In this document: piece after piece, positions 1 to 10,449 of the stretch
Layout of the letters: each line of letters begins with the position of its first letter
Position numbering within the stretch: the stretch's first letter is position 1
Source of the DNA: Pantoea sp. IMH
Lineage (GTDB): Bacteria > Pseudomonadota > Gammaproteobacteria > Enterobacterales > Enterobacteriaceae
Direction: 5' to 3'
DNA length: 64,000 bases
NCBI RefSeq assembly: GCF_000599885.1
Contig: NZ_JFGT01000006.1
Span: 496,001 to 560,000, forward strand
Translations under genes and position numbers: made by a program
The notes under the pieces: generated by a model
Seen by the model: only the letters and a program-made list of their open reading frames with translations
Database searches by the model: none
What the model was told of the DNA's origin: nothing

Positions 1-733
1 TCAGAATGGTGGCGTAAGGAATACCCGACAGCGCCAGGCCGACACCGCCCAAAACGCCCTGTACCAGCGCCGTCACTACCACACCCAGCGCCACGGCCCG
101 TATTGCCTGTCCGGCCAGCAAAACTGACGCATCACCACGCTGAGATGCCAGCCGGAAAGCAAAGTGGCGGATGCCCTGGCCAACCTGTTCACCGCGCCAG
201 TAAAGCAGGATGCTGAACAGCAGCATCAGGCCGAGATGAAGCATAAAGCGACCAAAATGGCCCGCCTGAGCGAACAGAAAGCCGCTGGTGCGGCCGATAT
301 AGGGCTGAACCTTGGTCATCATGGCGCTGCCGCCACCTTCAACAAGATTATGATACGCCGAGAATAGCTTAGGACCGGCCAGCGGCAGATTGTTCAGCCA
401 GAGCAGCTCCGGCAGGCGAAAGTGACCCGAAGTGGCCCAGGCGATAACGGGCCGGCTGGTGTCAATCAGGCTGTTGACCAACAGCGCGACGGGAATAATA
501 AACAGCAGGATCAGCAACAGCGCCATCACCAGTACGGCAAGCGAGCGGCGGCCCCAGAGCAGGTGCTGGATTTTTATCATCAGCGGCCAGGTTGCGATCA
601 CCACCATGCTCGCCCAGGCAAAACCCAGCACAAAAGGCTGAACAACCCAGAAGCTGGCGACGATCAGCAGGGTGATAAACATCAGCGAGAAGACGATTTG
701 CGGCAAATCCCATCCTTTCTGCGCATTCTTCAT
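1..733 (-). CDS. ydiK: AI-2E family transporter YdiK (3' part cut off)
   Basis: The reading frame starts at an ATG at 733 (protein begins MKNAQKGWDLPQIVFSLMFI) and stays open to the window edge, so the C-terminus is missing; about 244 residues are visible. Several long hydrophobic segments are seen, with the typical first pair near residues 15-60 separated by a short basic turn. The sequence matches the YdiK branch of the AI-2E/PerM family of inner-membrane permeases, whose substrate is not established. It is divergent from ydiJ, the arrangement found in E. coli. No frameshift is visible in the part present. Confidence 0.9.
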   Translation of the reverse strand, partial: MKNAQKGWDLPQIVFSLMFITLLIVASFWVVQPFVLGFAWASMVVIATWPLMIKIQHLLWGRRSLAVLVMALLLILLFIIPVALLVNSLIDTSRPVIAWATSGHFRLPELLWLNNLPLAGPKLFSAYHNLVEGGGSAMMTKVQPYIGRTSGFLFAQAGHFGRFMLHLGLMLLFSILLYWRGEQVGQGIRHFAFRLASQRGDASVLLAGQAIRAVALGVVVTALVQGVLGGVGLALSGIPYATIL

Positions 734-957
734 GGTGCAACATTACCTTCAGTCAATAAAACAGGGTGTGGGCATCGCTTAGCATCTTCCGTTGCATCAG
801 CGCCCACGCGAAACACAATGTATTAAACGCACTTTCGCCGGAAACGGCACGTGATTCTTTTCAGGTGACATTTTCAGACCGCGACAGTGTATAAAAAAAT
901 GTGATAAAACCATGAGATTAAGTGCAATCGTTTACCTTACATTCTGGTTACCCGATA

Positions 958-3900
958 ATGATCCCACAACTCTCTCAGGCGCCAGGCCTGGTTCAACTGG
1001 TGCTGACTTTTTTGCAGGCGCTTAAGCAGCAGGGTTTCACCGGCGATACCGCCACCAGCTATGCCGATCGTCTCACCATGTCCACCGATAACAGCATCTA
1101 TCAGCTCCTTCCGGATGCGGTGCTGTTTCCCCGGTCAACCGCTGATGTTGCCCTGATAGCCCGTCTGGCCGGTGGGTCACGTTTCGAAAGTCTGACGTTC
1201 ACCCCCCGTGGCGGCGGGACCGGGACCAACGGCCAGTCGCTCAATCAGGGCATCGTCGTGGATATGTCACGCTATATGAACCGTATTCTGGAGATTAATC
1301 CGGAGCAGGGGTGGGTTAAGGTCGAAGCAGGTGTGATTAAAGATCAGCTGAATGCCTGGCTTAAACCCTACGGCTTCTTTTTTTCGCCGGAGCTGTCAAC
1401 CAGCAACCGCGCCACGCTGGGTGGCATGATTAATACCGACGCCTCTGGGCAGGGGTCACTGGTTTACGGCAAAACCTCCGATCATGTGCTTGGCTTGCGG
1501 GCAGTCCTGCACGGCGGTGATATCCTGGATACCCGCGCCGTTCCCGTGGCGCTGGCAGAGAGGCTGGCGCAGGAAGAGAGCCGTGAAGGGGAAATTTACC
1601 GCACCGTGCTGGAAAGCTGCCGAGATAAACGACAGCTGGTAGTGGATAACTTCCCTGTGCTTAATCGTTTTCTGACCGGTTACGATTTACGCCACGCCGT
1701 CAGCGACGATCTCCAGCAGGTGGATTTAACCCGCATACTTTGTGGTGCCGAAGGAACGCTGGCCTTTATTACCGAAGCCCGCCTGGACATTACGCCGATC
1801 CCGAAAGTCCGTCGTCTGGTTAATATCAAATATGACTCCTTTGATTCCGCATTGCGCAGCGCGCCTTTTTTAGTGGAAGCAAAAGCGCTTTCTGTGGAAA
1901 CGGTCGATTCAAAAGTGCTGAATCTGGCCCGCGAAGACATTGTCTGGCACTCGGTCAGCGAACTGATTACCGATATCCCCGATCGCGAGATGCTGGGGCT
2001 GAATATCGTGGAGTTTGCCGGGAATGACAGCGACGAAACGGACGGTCAGGTAGATGCGCTCTGTCAGCAGCTGGACACACTGATAGCGCAGGGCGCAGCG
2101 GGGATCATTGGCTATCAGCGTTGCCATAACCTGGACGGGATTGAACGCATTTACGCCATGCGTAAAAAGGCCGTGGGGCTGCTTGGCAATGCCAAAGGCC
2201 GCGCCAAACCCATCCCGTTCGTCGAAGATACCTGCGTTCCCCCCGAACATCTTGCTGACTACATTGTGGAATTCAGGGCATTGCTGGACAACCATGGCCT
2301 GAGCTACGGCATGTTTGGACACGTTGATGCTGGCGTCCTGCACGTCCGCCCGGCCCTGGATATGTGCGATCCGCAGCAGGAAATGCTGATGAAACAGATT
2401 TCTGATGAGGTAGTGGCGCTGACGGCACGCTACGGCGGCCTGCTCTGGGGCGAACACGGTAAAGGCTTCAGGGCAGAATACAGTCCGGCGTTTTTTGGTG
2501 AGGCGCTGTTCCATGAGCTGCGGCGTATCAAGGCCGCCTTTGATCCGCATAACCGCCTGAACCCCGGCAAGATCTGCACGCCGCTGGGCGTTGATGAACC
2601 CATGATGAAGGTGGACGCCGTTAAGCGAGGCACATGGGACCGCCAGATCCCCATCGCCACCCGCAGTGACTGGCGCGGGGCGATGGAGTGTAACGGCAAT
2701 GGCTTATGTTTTAATTTTGATGCCAGAAGCCCGATGTGTCCTTCAATGAAAATCACCGGTAACCGCATCCATTCGCCGAAAGGCCGGGCGACGCTGACGC
2801 GTGAGTGGTTGCGCCTGCTGGCGGAGCAGGGCGTCGATCCGCTGGCGCTGGAAAAACGTCTGCCGGAAACGCGGGTCAGCCTGAGAGGCATGATTGAACG
2901 TACCCGCAACAGCTGGTATGCAAAACGCGGCGAATACGATTTTTCCCATGAAGTGAAAGAGGCGATGTCAGGATGCCTTGCCTGCAAGGCGTGTTCCACA
3001 CAGTGTCCGATCAAAATTGATGTTCCCGGTTTCCGTGCGCGCTTTCTCCAGCTTTATCATACGCGGTATCAGCGCCCGCTCAGCGACCATCTTGTGGCCG
3101 GCGTGGAAAGCTATGCGCCGCTGATGGCAAAAGCGCCACAGCTCTTTAATTTCTTTCTTCGTCAGCCGCTGGTGCGCAACCTGAGCAAAACCCGCATCGG
3201 TATGGTTGACCTGCCGCTGCTTTCGTCGCCCAACCTGAAGAAACAGCTGGCGGGGCAGGCTGCCCTGACCACCACGCTGGAACAGCTTGAGGAGATGAGT
3301 CGCGAGCAGCGGGCAAACTACGTGCTTATTGTTCAGGATCCTTTCACCAGCTATTACGAAGCCCGTCTGGTGGCTGACTTTGTCCGGCTGGTGGAAAAGC
3401 TTGGCTACCAGCCGGTGGTGCTTCCTTTCTCGCCGAACGGCAAGGCGCAACATATTAAAGGGTTCCTGACGCGCTTCGCACGCACCGCGCAAAAAACGGC
3501 GGATTTTCTCAACCGTGTCGCCAGCCTGGATCTGCCAATGGTGGGTGTCGATCCCGCGCTGGTGCTCTGTTATCGCGATGAGTACCGGGAAATATTGCAA
3601 GAGAAACGGGGCAACTTCCACGTCCAGCTGGTGCATGAATGGCTGATACAGGCGTTGCCTCCGGCAGAACAGAAGCCCCAAAGCGGGGAAGCCTGGTATC
3701 TTTTTGGCCACTGTACGGAAGTGACCGCGTTGCCCGCCTCGTCAAAGCAATGGGAAGGGATCTTTGCCCGTTTTGGCGCCAGGCTGGAAAATGTCAGCGT
3801 GGGCTGTTGCGGCATGGCAGGCACCTACGGGCATGAGACGAAAAATCTGGCGAACTCGCTGGGAATTTATGAACTCTCATGGCACCAGGCAATGCAAAAA

Positions 3901-4011
3901 CTGCCGCGCCAGCGCTGTCTTGCCACCGGTTACTCCTGCCGCAGCCAGGTAAAACGCGTGGAAGGGAACGGAATGCGTCATCCCCTTCAGGCATTGCTGG
4001 AGTTCATCTGA
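958..4011 (+). CDS. ydiJ: D-2-hydroxyglutarate dehydrogenase-type FAD/Fe-S oxidoreductase YdiJ
   Basis: A 1017-residue protein that matches E. coli YdiJ nearly end to end. The N-terminal half is a VAO-type FAD-binding domain ([11 protein letters not shown] near residue 80) followed by a FAD-linked oxidase C-terminal domain ([33 protein letters not shown]). The C-terminal part is a ferredoxin-like and CCG domain region with [12 protein letters not shown] and [15 protein letters not shown]. YdiJ proteins oxidise D-2-hydroxyglutarate and related 2-hydroxyacids. I chose the ATG at 958 ([10 protein letters not shown]) because it matches the family N-terminus; an upstream GTG at 922 adds 12 unlikely residues. 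The stop codon overlaps the menI start (TGATG), so the two genes are translationally coupled. Confidence 0.95.
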   Translation: MIPQLSQAPGLVQLVLTFLQALKQQGFTGDTATSYADRLTMSTDNSIYQLLPDAVLFPRSTADVALIARLAGGSRFESLTFTPRGGGTGTNGQSLNQGIVVDMSRYMNRILEINPEQGWVKVEAGVIKDQLNAWLKPYGFFFSPELSTSNRATLGGMINTDASGQGSLVYGKTSDHVLGLRAVLHGGDILDTRAVPVALAERLAQEESREGEIYRTVLESCRDKRQLVVDNFPVLNRFLTGYDLRHAVSDDLQQVDLTRILCGAEGTLAFITEARLDITPIPKVRRLVNIKYDSFDSALRSAPFLVEAKALSVETVDSKVLNLAREDIVWHSVSELITDIPDREMLGLNIVEFAGNDSDETDGQVDALCQQLDTLIAQGAAGIIGYQRCHNLDGIERIYAMRKKAVGLLGNAKGRAKPIPFVEDTCVPPEHLADYIVEFRALLDNHGLSYGMFGHVDAGVLHVRPALDMCDPQQEMLMKQISDEVVALTARYGGLLWGEHGKGFRAEYSPAFFGEALFHELRRIKAAFDPHNRLNPGKICTPLGVDEPMMKVDAVKRGTWDRQIPIATRSDWRGAMECNGNGLCFNFDARSPMCPSMKITGNRIHSPKGRATLTREWLRLLAEQGVDPLALEKRLPETRVSLRGMIERTRNSWYAKRGEYDFSHEVKEAMSGCLACKACSTQCPIKIDVPGFRARFLQLYHTRYQRPLSDHLVAGVESYAPLMAKAPQLFNFFLRQPLVRNLSKTRIGMVDLPLLSSPNLKKQLAGQAALTTTLEQLEEMSREQRANYVLIVQDPFTSYYEARLVADFVRLVEKLGYQPVVLPFSPNGKAQHIKGFLTRFARTAQKTADFLNRVASLDLPMVGVDPALVLCYRDEYREILQEKRGNFHVQLVHEWLIQALPPAEQKPQSGEAWYLFGHCTEVTALPASSKQWEGIFARFGARLENVSVGCCGMAGTYGHETKNLANSLGIYELSWHQAMQKLPRQRCLATGYSCRSQVKRVEGNGMRHPLQALLEFI

Positions 4012-4445
4012 TGCCGATCTGGAAACGTACCGCCACGCTGGCACAGATGAATCATCGCAGCCAGGGAACGCTGGTGGCCCATCTCGGCATCAGCTTTACC
4101 CTCCTCGGCGAGGATGTACTCGAAGCCACCATGCCGGTTGATGAGCGAACGCGCCAGCCCTTCGGCCTGCTGCACGGCGGAGCCTCGGTCACGCTGGCCG
4201 AGACGCTGGGATCGATGGCAGGCTATCTCTGTAGCGAAGAAGATGAAACCGTTGTCGGGCTGGAAATTAATGCTAACCATCTTCGCGCCGTCAGAGAGGG
4301 GGTAGTCCGGGGCATTTGTCGCGCCATGCATGTTGGACGCACACATCAAGTCTGGCAGATTGAGATTTTTGACGCACAACAGCGGCTGTGTTGCACCTCA
4401 CGCCTTACTACGTCGGTTTTGTCAGCCAGGGCAAAAGAATGCTAA
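4011..4445 (+). CDS. menI: 1,4-dihydroxy-2-naphthoyl-CoA hydrolase (hotdog thioesterase)
   Basis: The 144-residue protein begins [14 protein letters not shown] and matches E. coli MenI/YdiI. It cleaves DHNA-CoA in menaquinone synthesis. The hotdog-fold core shows [21 protein letters not shown], which carries the conserved Gln, His and catalytic Glu, and [15 protein letters not shown] further on. The ATG at 4011 sits inside the ydiJ stop codon, so I prefer it to the frame's longer upstream extension at 3879, which overlaps ydiJ and has no family match. The C-terminus is slightly longer than in E. coli. The gene converges with the unknown gene at 4471. Confidence 0.93.
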   Translation: MPIWKRTATLAQMNHRSQGTLVAHLGISFTLLGEDVLEATMPVDERTRQPFGLLHGGASVTLAETLGSMAGYLCSEEDETVVGLEINANHLRAVREGVVRGICRAMHVGRTHQVWQIEIFDAQQRLCCTSRLTTSVLSARAKEC

Positions 4446-4470
4446 TATAGTGCGCGCTGAAAAACGGCGA

Positions 4471-4887
4471 TCATATGATCCAGGCGGCGTGTCTGACGAA
4501 CTCGTTTTGCAGTTTGCTGGCCCGGTCCCAGTCTCCGTTCATTGCCAGCTGATGGCACAGACGCGTCAGGGAATGGCGCGCCAACTGCCAGGCCTGCATG
4601 CGGAACAGCCGTTCGCGTTGGCCATTTCCTAACTCCTGTAGCAGGCGATGGTGCAGTTTGCCCAGCGCGTGCAGATAGCTCTGATCGTCGCCGTTCAGCT
4701 GGCAAATTTCCGCCATATCGAGGCAGGTGTCGTTAAACTGGCGCAGTTGTTCAAGCGTGCACTCTGGCCGGTTTAATTTGGCCTCGGCCATATAGTAGTC
4801 AACGGTAATGTCGCGGATAGAAAATTTATAATCGTCAATTTTATGTTGCAGCCAGGCACTCATCGACAGCTTCATTCCGGAATCCAT
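4471..4887 (-). CDS. Unrecognised all-helical protein under Fur-box control
   Basis: An open frame of up to 138 residues, soluble, with no signal peptide or membrane segment. It looks mostly helical (LEQLRQFNDTCLDMAEICQL, YLHALGKLHHRLLQEL) and has scattered Cys and Trp but no metal-binding cluster. Three starts are possible: 4887, 4875 and 4863. A near-consensus Fur box begins only 5 bp upstream of 4887, where a ribosome site would sit, so one of the two inner starts is more likely; GGAATGAAG precedes 4863. The gene is divergent from sufA and convergent with menI. E. coli has the unrelated ydiH near here. I do not recognise a family; an iron-starvation role is inferred only from the Fur box and the suf neighbourhood. 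Confidence 0.75.
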   Translation of the reverse strand: MDSGMKLSMSAWLQHKIDDYKFSIRDITVDYYMAEAKLNRPECTLEQLRQFNDTCLDMAEICQLNGDDQSYLHALGKLHHRLLQELGNGQRERLFRMQAWQLARHSLTRLCHQLAMNGDWDRASKLQNEFVRHAAWII

Positions 4888-4891
4888 ATTC

Positions 4892-4910
4892 GCTAATGAT
4901 AATCATTATC
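4892..4910. promoter_or_regulatory. Fur box
   Basis: The 19 bases GCTAATGATAATCATTATC match the Fur consensus GATAATGATAATCATTATC at 18 of 19 positions. On the minus strand the box overlaps a plausible -10 (TATGAT) with a TTGAAT-like -35 sixteen bases upstream, the expected geometry for iron-dependent repression of the gene at 4471-4887. It is about 360 bp from the sufA start, so direct control of suf from this box is less likely. Confidence 0.88.
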
Positions 4911-5174
4911 ATATTACAAGTTGCGCAATATTCAATGACCCTGGCGATATTTTTATCCATAAATGCGGCCTTTCAGAATAATTGGTCATAACTTAAGGCG
5001 GCGTGAATCCTGGCGTTAAAACCGGCATTATTAACAATCAGCGAAGCGCGACCGTAATTTAGTCGCTTATATTCAACGCGTTAGGCGCCCATTAAAAGGA
5101 TGCCTGATGCAAATCGTATTCCTCTTAACAGGGTCTAAACTGTATAAAGAAGGCTGAAAAAGGCCTCTTTACCT

Positions 5175-5200
5175 AAATCCCTGCAAAACAAGAGGTTGAA
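5175..5200. promoter_or_regulatory. Candidate IscR type-2 site of the suf promoter
   Basis: The two arms AAATCCC and AGGTTGAA of this 26-bp stretch fit the outer arms of the IscR type-2 consensus (AWARCCC ... KKKTKWA); the middle fits poorly. It overlaps a possible -35 (TTGAAG, 5195-5200) with TAACAT 16 bp further on. Apo-IscR activates suf in E. coli, so location and partial match agree, but this is inference. Confidence 0.35.
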
Positions 5201-5266
5201 GCGATATCCAATATCACTAACATAGGGGTATTAGCCCGCAGGGCTATCGACTCGCGAGGTAATCTT

Positions 5267-5641
5267 ATGCCATCAGCAACTACTGCTTCTTTTTCTCCTG
5301 ACGACTTCGTCTGGAAGGGCCTGACGCTGACCGACAGCGCCGCTCAGCAAATCATCGCGCTGGCCGCTAACGACCCCCACGTGAAGGGCCTGAAGCTGGG
5401 CGTGAAGTCCTCCGGCTGCGCAGGATTTGGCTACACCATGGATCTGGTCAAAGAGCCAGCCGATGACGATCTTGTTTTCACCCATCAGGGGGCGCATCTC
5501 TATGTTCCTCTGCAGGCCATGCCGTTAATCGACGGAACGGAAGTCGATTTTGTCCGTGAAGGCCTGAATCAGATTTTCAAATTTAATAATCCTAAAGCTC
5601 AACACGCCTGTGGCTGTGGTGAGAGCTTTGGCGTTGAGTAA
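5267..5641 (+). CDS. sufA: Fe-S cluster assembly scaffold/carrier SufA
   Basis: An A-type carrier of 124 residues that accepts Fe-S clusters from SufBCD and passes them to apo-proteins in the cytosol. The three conserved ligands are present: Cys51 in SSGCAGFGY, and Cys115 and Cys117 in ACGCGESF. The N-terminal extension of about 15 residues before [13 protein letters not shown] is normal for SufA. It is first in the sufABCDSE operon, has the ribosome site GAGGTAA, and ends 5 bp before sufB. Expression is probably induced by iron limitation or oxidative stress, as in E. coli. Confidence 0.97.
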   Translation: MPSATTASFSPDDFVWKGLTLTDSAAQQIIALAANDPHVKGLKLGVKSSGCAGFGYTMDLVKEPADDDLVFTHQGAHLYVPLQAMPLIDGTEVDFVREGLNQIFKFNNPKAQHACGCGESFGVE

Positions 5642-5646
5642 ACGAT

Positions 5647-7140
5647 ATGTCTCGAAACACTGAAACATCGGACGACGTGCAGGTCTGGGAAGGAAATCAC
5701 CAGAAGTACAAAGAAGGCTTCTTTACCCAACTGCAAACCGAAGAGTTTGAACACGGTATCAGCGAAGATGTGGTGCGCGCGATTTCCGCCAAGCGTAACG
5801 AGCCGGAGTGGATGCTGGAGTTTCGCCTGAAGGCGTACGCGGCCTGGCTGGAAATGGAAGAGCCGCACTGGCTGAAAGCGAACTATAAATCCCTGAATTA
5901 TCAGGATTATAGCTACTATTCAGCGCCTTCATGCGGCAACTGTGATGACAGCTGCTCCTCTGAGCCGGGTGCGACGCAGGCCTCCGGTTCGCAGCCAGCG
6001 AACTATCTGACGGAAGAAGTGGAAAACGCTTTTAAACAACTGGGCGTGCCGGTACGTGAAGGGCAGGAAGTCGCCGTTGATGCGATCTTCGATTCCGTCT
6101 CCGTTTCCACAACTTACCGCGGCAAGCTGGCGGAGCAGGGGATCATCTTCTGTTCATTCGGTGAGGCTATTCATGAACATCCCGAGCTGGTTAAACAGTA
6201 TCTGGGTACGGTTGTGCCGGCGAATGACAACTTCTTCGCGGCGCTGAACTCCGCTGTGGCCTCCGACGGTACCTTTGTCTACATCCCGAAAGGGGTGCGT
6301 TGCCCGATGGAGCTTTCCACCTATTTCCGCATCAACGCGGCGAAAACCGGACAGTTCGAGCGCACCATTCTGATCGCAGATGAAGGCAGCTACGTCAGCT
6401 ATATCGAAGGATGTTCCGCACCGGTGCGCGACAGCTACCAGCTTCACGCAGCGGTGGTTGAAGTGATCATCCATAAGGACGCCGAAGTTAAATATTCGAC
6501 CGTACAGAACTGGTTCTCCGGCGGCGAGTCCGAGGGCGGCATTCTTAACTTCGTTACCAAGCGTGCGCTGTGTGAAGGTGAAAACAGCAAAATGTCCTGG
6601 ACGCAGTCGGAAACCGGCTCGGCTATCACCTGGAAATATCCAAGCGTGATCCTGCGCGGCGACAACTCAATTGGTGAGTTCTTCTCCGTGGCGCTGACCA
6701 GCGGCCATCAGCAGGCGGATACCGGCACGAAGATGATCCATATTGGTAAGAACACCAAATCGACCATCATCTCCAAAGGCATTTCGGCGGGCAAAAGCCA
6801 GAATACCTATCGTGGGCTGGTAAAAATCATGCCGACGGCCACTAACGCACGTAACTTCACCCAGTGCGACTCGATGCTGATTGGCGCTGACTGCGGTGCA
6901 CATACTTTCCCTTACGTGGAAGTGCGCAATAACACCGCCCAGCTTGAGCATGAGGCGACCACTTCCCGCATCGGTGAAGATCAGCTGTTCTACTGCCTGC
7001 AGCGTGGGATCAGCGAAGATGATGCGATCTCTATGATTGTGAACGGCTTCTGTAAGGATGTCTTCACCGAGCTGCCGCTGGAATTCGCGGTAGAAGCACA
7101 AAAATTGCTGGCGATCAGCCTTGAACACAGCGTGGGTTAA
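5647..7140 (+). CDS. sufB: Fe-S cluster scaffold subunit SufB
   Basis: A 497-residue beta-helix scaffold protein of the SufBC2D complex, on which nascent clusters form. It shows the N-terminal CGNCDDSC motif, the central core ([30 protein letters not shown]) and the C-terminal segment [25 protein letters not shown], which carries the conserved assembly Cys. Length equals the family norm (495 in E. coli). The gap to sufC, 57 bp, is longer than usual and carries a hairpin, described separately. Confidence 0.97.
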   Translation: MSRNTETSDDVQVWEGNHQKYKEGFFTQLQTEEFEHGISEDVVRAISAKRNEPEWMLEFRLKAYAAWLEMEEPHWLKANYKSLNYQDYSYYSAPSCGNCDDSCSSEPGATQASGSQPANYLTEEVENAFKQLGVPVREGQEVAVDAIFDSVSVSTTYRGKLAEQGIIFCSFGEAIHEHPELVKQYLGTVVPANDNFFAALNSAVASDGTFVYIPKGVRCPMELSTYFRINAAKTGQFERTILIADEGSYVSYIEGCSAPVRDSYQLHAAVVEVIIHKDAEVKYSTVQNWFSGGESEGGILNFVTKRALCEGENSKMSWTQSETGSAITWKYPSVILRGDNSIGEFFSVALTSGHQQADTGTKMIHIGKNTKSTIISKGISAGKSQNTYRGLVKIMPTATNARNFTQCDSMLIGADCGAHTFPYVEVRNNTAQLEHEATTSRIGEDQLFYCLQRGISEDDAISMIVNGFCKDVFTELPLEFAVEAQKLLAISLEHSVG

Positions 7141-7166
7141 CGCGCCACGCATACGGTCACTGAGTG

Positions 7167-7184
7167 CAGTGCCGGACGGCACTG
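7167..7184 (+). repeat. Hairpin in the sufB-sufC spacer
   Basis: CAGTGCC and GGCACTG form a perfect 7-bp stem around GGAC. No U-run follows, so it is not a standard terminator. It ends 13 bases before the sufC ATG. A role as an RNA processing or stability element within the operon is possible. Confidence 0.6.
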
Positions 7185-7197
7185 TCAGGGAAACACT

Positions 7198-7944
7198 ATG
7201 TTAAGTATTAAAGATTTACAGGTTAGCATTGAAGACAAAGAGATCCTGCGTGGGCTGGATCTTGAAGTAAAACCGGGTGAAGTACATGCCATCATGGGCC
7301 CGAACGGCTCAGGAAAAAGTACGCTCTCTGCCACCCTGGCTGGCCGTGAAGAATATGAAATTACCGGCGGTTCCGTCAGCTTCAAAGGCAAAGATTTGCT
7401 GGAACTTTCCCCGGAAGATCGCGCCGGTGAAGGTATCTTTATGGCGTTTCAGTATCCGGTAGAAATCCCCGGCGTCAGTAACCAGTTCTTCCTGCAAACG
7501 GCGGTAAACGCCGTGCGTAAATATCGCGAGCAGGAGTCGCTGGACCGCTTCGACTTCCAGGACTTCATTGAAGACAAAATTCAGCTGCTGAAAATGCCGG
7601 AAGATCTGCTGACCCGTTCGGTCAACGTTGGCTTTTCCGGCGGTGAGAAAAAGCGTAACGACATTCTGCAGATGGCAGCGCTGGAGCCTGAGCTCTGCAT
7701 CCTCGATGAAACCGACTCCGGTCTGGACATCGATGCCCTGAAAACCGTGGCCAACGGCGTAAACACGCTGCGTGACGGCAAACGCGCTTTCATCATCGTC
7801 ACGCACTATCAGCGTATCCTTGATTACATCAAGCCTGATTTTGTTCACGTGCTCTATCAGGGCAAGATCGTGAAGTCAGGCGATTTTACGCTGGTGAAAC
7901 AACTGGAGGAGCAAGGCTATGGCTGGCTTACCGACCAGGAGTAG
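7198..7944 (+). CDS. sufC: Fe-S assembly ATPase SufC
   Basis: An ABC-type ATPase of 248 residues that binds SufB and SufD and drives conformational change during cluster assembly. Walker A is GPNGSGKST near residue 35, the signature is FSGGEKKRNDILQM, Walker B is CILDETDSGLD, and the switch His is in IIVTHYQR. No membrane partner is encoded, as expected for this soluble ABC ATPase. Its last 26 bases overlap the start of sufD in another frame. Confidence 0.97.
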   Translation: MLSIKDLQVSIEDKEILRGLDLEVKPGEVHAIMGPNGSGKSTLSATLAGREEYEITGGSVSFKGKDLLELSPEDRAGEGIFMAFQYPVEIPGVSNQFFLQTAVNAVRKYREQESLDRFDFQDFIEDKIQLLKMPEDLLTRSVNVGFSGGEKKRNDILQMAALEPELCILDETDSGLDIDALKTVANGVNTLRDGKRAFIIVTHYQRILDYIKPDFVHVLYQGKIVKSGDFTLVKQLEEQGYGWLTDQE

Positions 7945-9202
7945 TGATAACGCGCTGCAGCAGTGGCATCACCTTTTTGAAAGCCACGGCGAAACCCGTT
8001 CTCTTCAGGCGCAGCAGCACTGGCAGCAGGTTCTGCGCCTGGGCCTGCCGACGCGCAAGCAGGAGAACTGGAAATATACGCCACTGGAAAGCCTGTTTGA
8101 CCAGAATTTCGTTCTGCCACAGGCCGCAGAGCTGACCGCAACGGACGTTGCCGCACACGCGCTCGATATTGACGCTGTTAAACTGGTCTTTGTTGACGGG
8201 CGTTTCAGTGCTGCGCTCAGCGACAGCGAACATGACCTGTTTGAAATCCAGGTGAGCGGCGCGGCTAAACGTCGTGAACTTGCCGCCGCCCTTCAGCCGG
8301 AAGTCTTTCTGCATCTGACGGAAAGCCTGGCGGAAGAAGTGACTTCCATCCATCTGTCTCGCGGCAAATCGGCTACCCGTGCCCTTTATCTGTTGCATAT
8401 CAGCAGCGGCAGCGCTCAGGCGGAAATGAACACGTCTCACTATCGTCATCACCTGCAGCTGGATGATGGCGCAGAAGCGACGGTGATTGAGCACTACGTC
8501 AGCCTGAATGAAGCAAGCCATTTTACCGGCGCCCGTTTTACGGCGACGGTAGGCGATAACGCACAGCTGACCCACTACAATCTTTCTTTTGAACACAGCA
8601 GCAGCTTCCATTTCTCGCATAACGACCTCACCATTGGCCGCAATGCGCGTGTGCAGAGCCACAGCTTCCTGCTGGGCGCGGGTTTATCACGGCATAACAC
8701 CAGCGTTCAGCTGAACGGTGAAGGTAGCGAGCTGGGCATTAACAGCCTGATGCTGCCTGTTGATAAAGAAGTTTGTGACAGCCGCACCTATCTTGAGCAT
8801 AACAAAGGGCATTGTCAGAGCCGTCAGCTGCATAAAACTATCGTTCGCGATAAGGGACGTGCAGTGTTTAACGGCATGATCAAAGTGGCTAAACATGCGT
8901 TGAAAACTGACGGGCAGATGACCAACAACAACCTGTTGCTGGGCCGCCTGGCAGAGGTGGATACCAAGCCGCAGCTGGAAATCTATGCTGATGATGTTAA
9001 ATGCAGTCACGGTGCAACTATTGGCCGTATCGACGACGAGCAGATGTTCTACCTGCGCGCGCGCGGGATCAGTGAAGAGTCCGCACAGCGTATGATCATC
9101 TACGCGTTTGCAGCGGAATTAACCGAAGCCATTAAGGATGACGTGCTGAAAGAGGCGGTGATGCAGCGTATCGCCCGGCGTTTTCCCGGAGGCATTCAAT
9201 GA
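7919..9202 (+). CDS. sufD: Fe-S assembly protein SufD
   Basis: A 427-residue SufB paralogue that completes the SufBC2D scaffold and is needed for iron delivery and flavin binding. It begins [20 protein letters not shown], matching E. coli SufD, and carries the family motif [22 protein letters not shown]. The start lies within the sufC 3' end (26-bp overlap), and the stop overlaps sufS by 4 bp (ATGA), so translation is coupled through the operon. Confidence 0.96.
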   Translation: MAGLPTRSSDNALQQWHHLFESHGETRSLQAQQHWQQVLRLGLPTRKQENWKYTPLESLFDQNFVLPQAAELTATDVAAHALDIDAVKLVFVDGRFSAALSDSEHDLFEIQVSGAAKRRELAAALQPEVFLHLTESLAEEVTSIHLSRGKSATRALYLLHISSGSAQAEMNTSHYRHHLQLDDGAEATVIEHYVSLNEASHFTGARFTATVGDNAQLTHYNLSFEHSSSFHFSHNDLTIGRNARVQSHSFLLGAGLSRHNTSVQLNGEGSELGINSLMLPVDKEVCDSRTYLEHNKGHCQSRQLHKTIVRDKGRAVFNGMIKVAKHALKTDGQMTNNNLLLGRLAEVDTKPQLEIYADDVKCSHGATIGRIDDEQMFYLRARGISEESAQRMIIYAFAAELTEAIKDDVLKEAVMQRIARRFPGGIQ

Positions 9203-10422
9203 GTTTTGACCTGGCACGCGTCAGGGCTGAGTTTCCGATTCTGGCGCGAGAAGTGAATGGCCAGCCGCTGGCTTATCTTGACAGTGCCGCCAGCGCGCAG
9301 AAACCGCATTCGGTTATCAATGCGGAAAGCCATTTCTATGAGCACGGTTATGCTGCGGTACACCGCGGCATTCATACCATGAGCGCCGAAGCGACCACCG
9401 ACATGGAAAATGTGCGCAGCCAGGCTGCGCGTTTTCTTAATGCCGCTTCGCCAGAAGAGATCGTCTTCGTTAAAGGCACTACCGAGGGCATCAACCTCGT
9501 GGCCAGCAGTTGGGGCGGCAGCCAGCTTCAGGCCGGTGATAATATTCTGATCACCGAAATGGAGCACCACGCGAATATCGTTCCCTGGCAGATGGTTGCC
9601 CAGCGCACCGGTGCTGAGGTGCGTTTTATCCCTCTCGCGGAGAACGGTGAACTCGATCTCTCCACGCTACCGTCGCTGATCGACAGCCGTACCCGCCTGC
9701 TTGCCGTCACCCACGTCTCTAACGTGCTGGGGACGATCAACCCGGTTAAAGAACTGGTTGCTCAGGCCAAAGCTGCCGGCGTGGTAACGCTGATTGATGG
9801 CGCTCAGGCGGTTATGCATCAGAAAGTTGACGTTCAGGATCTGGACTGCGATTTCTATCTTTTCTCTGGCCATAAAATCTATGGCCCGGCGGGAATTGGC
9901 ATTCTGTATGGCCGTAAGGCGCTGCTGGATGAGATGCCGCCGTGGGAAGGCGGTGGCGCGATGATCTCCACGGTCAGCCTGACCAGCCCGACCACCTATG
10001 CGGCTGCGCCGTGGCGTTTTGAGGCTGGTTCACCCAATACCGGCGGAATTATCGGGCTTGGCGCCGCACTGGCCTGGATTACCGCTCAGAACCTGGATCT
10101 CATTCAGGAACGCGAGCAGGCTCTGATGCGCTATGCGCTTGATAAGCTCTCCACCGTGCCGGACCTGACCATCTACGGCCCGCAGGAACGCGCCGGTGTG
10201 ATCGCCTTTAACCTTGGGCAGCATCACGCTTATGACGTTGGCAGTTTCCTCGATCAGTATGGCATCGCCATCCGGACCGGACACCACTGCGCCATGCCAC
10301 TGATGACACATTACGGCGTGCCAGCCATGTGCCGGGCCTCCTTCGTCCTGTACAATAGCGAAGAAGAGGTCGATCGTCTGACGGCTGGTCTGATACGTAT
10401 ACATCGTCTGCTGGGCGGCTGA
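9199..10422 (+). CDS. sufS: Cysteine desulfurase SufS
   Basis: A PLP-dependent group II cysteine desulfurase of 407 residues that takes sulfur from L-cysteine as a persulfide for SufE. The PLP lysine is Lys226 in FSGHKIYGP, and the persulfide-forming Cys364 lies in [10 protein letters not shown]. Asp200, His123 and neighbouring active-site residues are in [13 protein letters not shown] and [11 protein letters not shown] contexts. It also has selenocysteine lyase activity in E. coli. It follows sufD with a 4-bp overlap and precedes sufE by 27 bp. Confidence 0.97.
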   Translation: MSFDLARVRAEFPILAREVNGQPLAYLDSAASAQKPHSVINAESHFYEHGYAAVHRGIHTMSAEATTDMENVRSQAARFLNAASPEEIVFVKGTTEGINLVASSWGGSQLQAGDNILITEMEHHANIVPWQMVAQRTGAEVRFIPLAENGELDLSTLPSLIDSRTRLLAVTHVSNVLGTINPVKELVAQAKAAGVVTLIDGAQAVMHQKVDVQDLDCDFYLFSGHKIYGPAGIGILYGRKALLDEMPPWEGGGAMISTVSLTSPTTYAAAPWRFEAGSPNTGGIIGLGAALAWITAQNLDLIQEREQALMRYALDKLSTVPDLTIYGPQERAGVIAFNLGQHHAYDVGSFLDQYGIAIRTGHHCAMPLMTHYGVPAMCRASFVLYNSEEEVDRLTAGLIRIHRLLGG

Positions 10423-10449
10423 AGCTGCAGGCAGGCAAGGGAGGCATGA

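Larger units (their letters stand above)
4888..5266. other. Divergent intergenic region upstream of sufA
   Basis: This 379-bp gap contains the Fur box at one end and the suf promoter area at the other. The suf side holds an IscR-like dyad at 5175-5200 and the strong ribosome site GAGGTAA at 5256-5262. A 16-codon frame (5107-5157) with an AAAGGA upstream is visible, but I do not call it a gene. Confidence 0.6.

Noticed and set aside
922..957. Upstream GTG start for ydiJ
   Set aside because: It adds 12 residues with no family match; [10 protein letters not shown] at 958 is the conserved N-terminus.
2968..3711. 247-codon minus-strand frame inside ydiJ
   Set aside because: It is antisense to a conserved enzyme, has no recognisable product, and follows the codon structure of ydiJ.
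5107..5157. 16-codon frame with an AAAGGA site upstream of sufA
   Set aside because: It could be a leader peptide (MQIVFLLTGSKLYKEG), but nothing beyond a chance ribosome site supports it.
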